Made by a program: the position numbers and the translations under genes. Below are positions 59,625 through 64,000 of a stretch of 64,000 bases of DNA, in pieces. Source of the DNA: Bedellia somnulentella (Eukaryota > Arthropoda > Insecta > Lepidoptera > Bedelliidae). Below the pieces are notes generated by a model. That model saw only the letters and a list, made by a program, of their open reading frames with translations. It had not been told where the DNA came from and ran no database searches. Position 1 is the first letter of the stretch. Every line of letters begins with the position of its first letter. The DNA is taken from positions 8,816,501-8,880,500 of the forward strand of contig OY755197.1 in the NCBI GenBank assembly GCA_963576735.1. Direction: 5' to 3'.

Positions 59625-60835
59625 ATGTGGTCAATGAATATTCTATGATTGTTTATTATTAAAGACTTAAGGGTCTCGCCTTAGACAGAGGCAGCGGCAC
59701 TACACAAATTACGTGAGAACTGTTTTGAGAACTATTTTCATTGTCAGTTTTCTTAAGTCGTTATCATCCGTAAATCTACTTACTTGAAAGAGTAGGCTCT
59801 CTATTTGCTTTAATAAACGGTGCTCACTTCTAATCGTTATTCAATGCTGACATTGTTATTATTTTCTTACGTAGCCTGAAGTCTTAAACATATAGAAGAT
59901 GCATATTATATAGTACCTTAAGTAAAAGAAGACAAAACATTCCATTATTACCGCCGACTTAGATAATAGTAGGTACCTTTACTCTCATATTTACACTAAG
60001 GGGAAGCAACATCAAATTCATAGAAAAACTTTTGGAAATTGAGGAAAAGATGATAGTGAAACCTAATCTCCGGTTATGGGAAATGCAGCTATATGTGAAG
60101 AATCACTAGGTCACCGACTGAAAAAGCTAGGGTAATTTATTAATGAATTTATTATCAGCAATTCTCACTTATATGACAAAAATCCGTAGTTGGGTTAATT
60201 TCACTATCAGCATGCTTCAGTATATTATTATAACATATTCACACGTGACTAATCAAGGTATTAGATCACGTGACCTCGTGATTAGATCGTAACATAAATC
60301 AAGAATTCTTTATTTTACGCTCTTGATATTTAACTTTAATATTCATCGGGGTATGTTTTGAAGACGAATCTGGCATAATTTATAAAGTCATAATACTATT
60401 GCATATTAGTTTGTTTGCTTAATTGATCACGATACGGTGTATTATATTCAAATTAAGTAGTGATAATGCGATTAAAAATCGATGTGTTTTCTAATACGAC
60501 AAGTATGAGTTTACCTTTTAAAAGAGATTTAGGTACGGTGCTGTGAACCCCAGGCCGCCTATTAACCACAATCTTTATTTTTTAAATTAATTAATATGCG
60601 TGCCTATCATTATTCCAAGTGTAAATATATGCTAGTAAAATGGCGCCAAAACACTTATGCGTTAAATTTTTACCTATACCTTGTTAAATACTATACCGTT
60701 ATGATTAAATATCATTAAAACAGAATCGTTATTGCTCATTAAGTTATTAAATTATTCCTCAAGTTGATTTGACACTAAATAATATTGACCAAAATTAATA
60801 AATATAAGAAATATTTTAATAGATAATAATAATAA
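59625..60835. other. long AT-rich stretch, no gene seen
   Basis: No A, B or T copies or convincing exons. GTGAACCCCAGGCCGCC at about 60543-60560 is an isolated GC-rich patch. Confidence 0.4.
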
Positions 60836-60891
60836 TAGATCGATAGTCTCTGCCTATCCCAATGGGAATTAACGGCGTGAGTATATGTATG
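60836..60891 (+). repeat. LINE-B 3' tail fragment
   Basis: GATCGATAGTCTCTGCCTATCC, CAATGGGAATTAACGGCGTG and tail: 56 bp, among the shortest copies, starting right after an ATA repeat. Confidence 0.75.
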
Positions 60892-61216
60892 TAAATATTT
60901 TTACTAAACATCAAATGCATATTCAAAATAGAAACCAAAAATAAAATACCTAACACAAAACACTGGTAGCATAACGAATCAGCATACTTTTTACGCGCTC
61001 TGTTATTAAAGATAGCAACACAGTTTAAACAAAATTAAGTCAGACTATAGATTACTTTGCTCCCGTGTCAAAAGATAAGAAGTAAGATGTGATTTTCACT
61101 TACAATTTTACGGGTCAAGAGCCAGTTAACAGTCGGTTTTGTTATTCTCTCATACAATTATATAATTATTCCGCAATATACAGTTATTGTCAGCTCTTTT
61201 GTGTTTTTTAACGGAA

Positions 61217-61280
61217 ATGTCAAACACAGTGTTGGCTATGGAAAAAATTTGGCGGTACATGAATGGGTATCGGTATCTAG
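61217..61280 (+). CDS. candidate first (or internal) coding exon
   Basis: From ATG at 61217 (context ACGGAAATGTC) an open frame gives MSNTVLAMEKIW, then RYMNGYRYL, to a consensus donor CTAG|GTGAGT (GT at 61281-61282), phase 1. The composition is more codon-like than the flanks and no repeat family covers it. A possible acceptor (AAACACAG at 61222-61229) would make it internal instead. Not recognised as any known protein; 21 residues are too few to test by eye. Confidence 0.3.
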
Positions 61281-61518
61281 GTGAGTGTTTACATGTAACC
61301 TCCTTGTTTCAATTCTGTTCACATTTATACGGTTATGTGTTAAGTGTTGGGTAACCCAAATAAATTGGGTATGAATTCGATTTTTAATTTATCTTTTTAT
61401 ATGAATTAGAATGATTTAAAATAAAACATCGTAGGTATCTTTTATTCATGAAGTTTATTAAATAAAATAATACAAAGTCACTAGTGTAATTAATTTATTT
61501 TAGGTGCTATAACATATT

Positions 61519-61642
61519 GCCACCAATCACCAATAACTTTCATTTCACCATATTTTTCCCCACGCAACCGTGGCTGAGGAATTTCTAATTCTCTAGTTTT
61601 GGCTACCCCTTCAAGGGATTTATAGCCGTGAGAATTTGTATG
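61519..61642 (+). repeat. SINE-A copy, 5' truncated, with target duplication
   Basis: TAACATATT at 61510-61518 and 61643-61651. It begins at CACCAATAACTTTCATT and ends GCCGTGAGAATTTGTATG. Confidence 0.88.
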
Positions 61643-61851
61643 TAACATATTTATGTTTTCGAATTACACAATCGATGTTATATTAAAAAACAATGTATTG
61701 TTTTATTCTTATCTTAATTTTATTGTATAACATAAAATGATGTTTCTAGTACTATGTTTACCAGTACTAGTAATAAATATATTTATGTTTTAGCAATGTA
61801 TGTTCGCTACTCTTAGCCGTTTGTATACTTTTATTTTATTCTGCACTTGAT

Positions 61852-62078
61852 TATACTTATGCCCTTAATTCCTATTTTGGTAGGCAAGGCAGAGATCACC
61901 TTTTTGTACGATCCTGACATTTGCTTGAAGACTGTTTCTGGCTACCCCCCTATTTATCATGCTCCTATCATTCCCTTTATTTTCTCATTTCGAACTCCTA
62001 TCTTTGGAAGAACATTTTGAAACTAGTCTTCAAAAATGTCTTGCGGAGCTGTCCTATAATAACAGTACTATCCATACA
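61852..62078 (-). repeat. LINE-B 3' fragment, diverged with insertion
   Basis: ATGCCCTTAATTCCTATTTTGG..TTTTTGTACGATCCTGAC, a foreign patch, then TCATTTCGAACTCCTATC..AACAGTACTATCC in the reversed LINE-B order. Confidence 0.65.
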
Positions 62079-62129
62079 CATTTTGGTATTGTTTCGGTTT
62101 ATAGTTTTCCTTTATTTTTTATTAGTTTG

Positions 62130-62375
62130 CCGTGTAGTGCTGGCTTAGAATGTCACTACCCCTTTCTACCCACGGGTGTACGTAAGAGGTGACTTAGTGT
62201 ATGAAGGCTTTTTAATGTATTTTTGGGCGATGCCGTAGGAGACCCATCACCAACGATACTTTATTTCTACCGTCTTGTCCCTTATCAACTTCCGAATGTG
62301 GCTGAAAAGTTTTTAGCTCTAAAGCTCTGGCTACACTTTTTGGGATTTATGGCCGTGAGTATATATAAATGTATG
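62130..62375 (+). repeat. SINE-A full-length copy (TTTTTGGG subtype)
   Basis: Target duplication TAGTTTGCC (62124-62132, 62376-62384; the last bases overlap the element's own GCC). Confidence 0.88.
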
Positions 62376-62501
62376 TAGTTTGCCATTTTCATTTTAAATG
62401 GGCCTCTTTAGCTGAGAAATCCTTAGGTGCTTACGTATTTAAATATATTATGTAAATTGCTGATAACTTTATTGTACAACTACTGATAAGATCTTCATAT
62501 C

Positions 62502-62734
62502 ATACATACATATACTCACGGCTATAGATCCCTAGAAGGGATAGCCAGAGCTAAGGAATTAGAAATTCCTCAGCCACTTTTGGAAAGTTGAGTGGGGAAA
62601 AGATGGTTAAATAAAGGTTTTTGGTGATGGGTCTCCAACCGCATCGCCCAATGTTCCCTTAAAAGCTCAGTCGCCTCTTACGTACACCCACCGGAAGAAA
62701 TGGGGTAGCGCTATTCTAAGCCGGCACTTCGCAG
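62502..62734 (-). repeat. SINE-A copy with small deletion
   Basis: CATACATACATATACTCACGG to CTAAGCCGGCACTTCGCAG. Duplication ATCTTCATATCAT / ATCTTTATATCAT at about 62491 and 62742. Confidence 0.85.
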
Positions 62735-62878
62735 CCCAGCAATCTTTATATCATTTTGATCAAATCTGTTTTCAATCTAAGTTATGCTTTTACAATGCCA
62801 TGATAAGATAACGGTGTGGGGAAACTCTTGGGGAAATTCAAGAGGCAAAAACATAAACCTGAATATCATAGTGACTAC

Positions 62879-63302
62879 CTGTGTGGTGTCGGCTTGTAAT
62901 AGCATTAATCAATTTCTTCCCGCGTATGATTCGGGGCATTTCATGTGATCTTTGGGCGATGTGGCTGAAGGTTGAGTGATTAGAGGACGACCACGGAGGA
63001 CACACCTGGACCAAATAGAGTGTGTGCTCAAAAGGGCTGGCGTCCGAAGTATGAAGAATAAAAGAGCATGTATGAGAAGAATGATGAATGTAACAGAAGC
63101 AAAAGTGTCGTACAAAGTGGCGATCGATAGTCTCTGCCTACCCCAATGGGAACAATGGGCGTGAGTATAAGTAAGTAAGTGGCTGAAGGTCCGTAAAAAA
63201 CGTCCTTATTTTTGATCCTCTCAACTTCCAAAAGTGGCTGACGAATTTTTAATTCAGAAACTTTGGCTACTCCCTTTTTGGATTTATAATCGTGTTTATG
63301 GG
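62879..63302 (+). repeat. SINE-A copy split by LINE-B
   Basis: CCTGTGTGGTGTCGGCTTGT..GGGCGATGTGGCTGAAGGT and GGCTGAAGGTCCGTAAAAAACG..TCAACTTCCAAAAGTGGC..CCCTTTTTGGATTTATAATCG are its halves. Confidence 0.8.
62973..63178 (+). repeat. LINE-B 3' fragment nested in SINE-A
   Basis: 12-bp duplication GTGGCTGAAGGT (62961-62972, 63179-63190). The frame reads VIRGRPRRTHLDQIECVLKR.. to the hairpin CCCCAATGGGAACAATGGGC and a TAAG-type tail. Confidence 0.92.
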
Positions 63303-63592
63303 TAAAATACATACATACATGCATACCTATACTCACGGCTATAAATTACTTAACGGGGTAGCCAAAGCTTTGGAATGAGGAATTCCTCAGCCACTTTTGG
63401 AAGTTGATTGGGGGAAAGATGGTAATAATAAATGTTTTTGGTGACGGCTCTCCAACCACATCGCCCAAAAATCACTTAAAAAGCCCCTATACCCTTAGTC
63501 GCCTCTTACGATCACCCACGGGTAGAAATGGGGTAGTGTTATTCTAAGCCGACACTACACGGCAATGCTATTCTAAGCCGACACTACACGGC
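63303..63592 (-). repeat. SINE-A full-length copy with duplicated 5' head
   Basis: GTTAAGGGAT subtype, low-coordinate CATA tail. At the 5' (right) end CTATTCTAAGCCGACACTAC occurs twice in tandem (63541 and 63569), each followed by ACGGC. Confidence 0.9.
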
Positions 63593-63748
63593 AAAATCTA
63601 TCGGTAAATATCATAGTCTATTATCTATTATTATCTATCATAGGAATTTTATTTAGCCACGGATAAGTAAAAAGCTTCAATGTTAATGTATGTCATACGA
63701 ACTAAAAATAAGTTATTATTAAATAAGGTGAGTAAAGTAAAAGTAATA

Positions 63749-63848
63749 TTGAATGTAACGGAAGCAAGACAGATCAATATCGTGCAAAGTGACGATCGAT
63801 AGTCTCTGCCTGCCCCAATGGAATAATGAGCGTGAGTACATGTAATGT
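63749..63848 (+). repeat. LINE-B 3' fragment
   Basis: GAATGTAACGGAAGCAAGAC..CGATCGATAGTCTCTGCC..CCCCAATGGAATAATGAGCGTG and a short tail. Confidence 0.75.
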
Positions 63849-64000
63849 AGCGACATGATAGTCCAGTGGGTAGAACACCCGCCCGAAAACAGAAGGGCGT
63901 GAGTTCCAATCCTGGGACGGGCCTACACCAATTTGTCTTTCCTAAAGTCATATGTGTGGTTAATTTATCATGGTTGCTAACGGTGAGGGAAAACATCGTG
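63849..64000 (+). repeat. SINE-T copy, cut by the window end
   Basis: GCGACATGATAGTCCAGTGGG, CGCCCGAAAACAGAAGGGCG, GAGTTCCAATCCTGGG and the core; same head subtype as 2393-2768. Confidence 0.85.

Overview
The window reads as AT-rich, intron- or intergenic-type DNA from an insect, most likely a moth or butterfly. The pointers to Lepidoptera are a pair of Dong-like (R4-clade) retrotransposons sitting in TAA microsatellites, tRNA-derived SINEs carrying the GTGAGGAAAACATCGTGAGG-type core known from lepidopteran SINEs such as Metulj, and dispersed motifs common in lepidopteran genomes (ACCGACTTCAAAAAA, GGAAGAGATCGCTTTTAG). These assignments are recalled, not searched. There are no prokaryotic features, operons or rRNA.

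Three repeat families dominate and were worked out from the sequence; the names are mine. SINE-A is about 240-250 bp, runs from GTGTAGTGTCGGCTTAGAAT to GCCGTGAGTATATGTATG, and has about 50 full or partial copies on both strands. LINE-B is present only as 5'-truncated 3' ends of a non-LTR element whose ORF ends ...WRSIVSAYPNGN-stop. SINE-T is about 370 bp and tRNA-derived, with around 16 copies. All three finish in the same layout: a short CCCC..GGGG hairpin, then G(C)CGTGA, then a TATG or TTATG simple-repeat tail. They are flanked by target duplications mostly of 8-15 bp. The simplest reading is that the SINEs are moved by the enzyme of the LINE-B family through this shared 3' end.

Layout: 1-9,000 is SINE-T and SINE-A copies in AT-rich DNA. 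9,420-10,343 is a 5'-truncated, frameshifted APE-type LINE. 10,500-15,250 is mostly unique AT-rich DNA, with CCAAT-box clusters, a GC-rich dyad element and a possible untranslated exon (about 14,460-14,708). 15,250-34,300 is a dense, often nested field of SINE-A and LINE-B. 34,622-35,599 and 56,785-57,757 are two near-identical non-autonomous Helitron-like elements. 37,089-37,181 is the best host-gene signal: a 93-nt exon-like segment with clean splice sites and phase 1-1. 37,946-46,056 holds two intact 1,200-codon Dong-like elements plus a truncated third, head to tail on the minus strand. 51,740-53,966 has a Helitron/PIF1 helicase fragment followed at once by a perfect 191-bp inverted repeat. 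55,329-55,500 is a solo LTR. The last 6 kb has further SINE/LINE copies, a strong hairpin at 59,531-59,608 and a second exon-like segment at 61,217-61,280.

Only the two Dong-like ORFs look like intact proteins. Most other short open frames in the window are chance frames in repeats. If the exon candidates are real, the window is largely intron of one plus-strand gene loaded with transposable elements.
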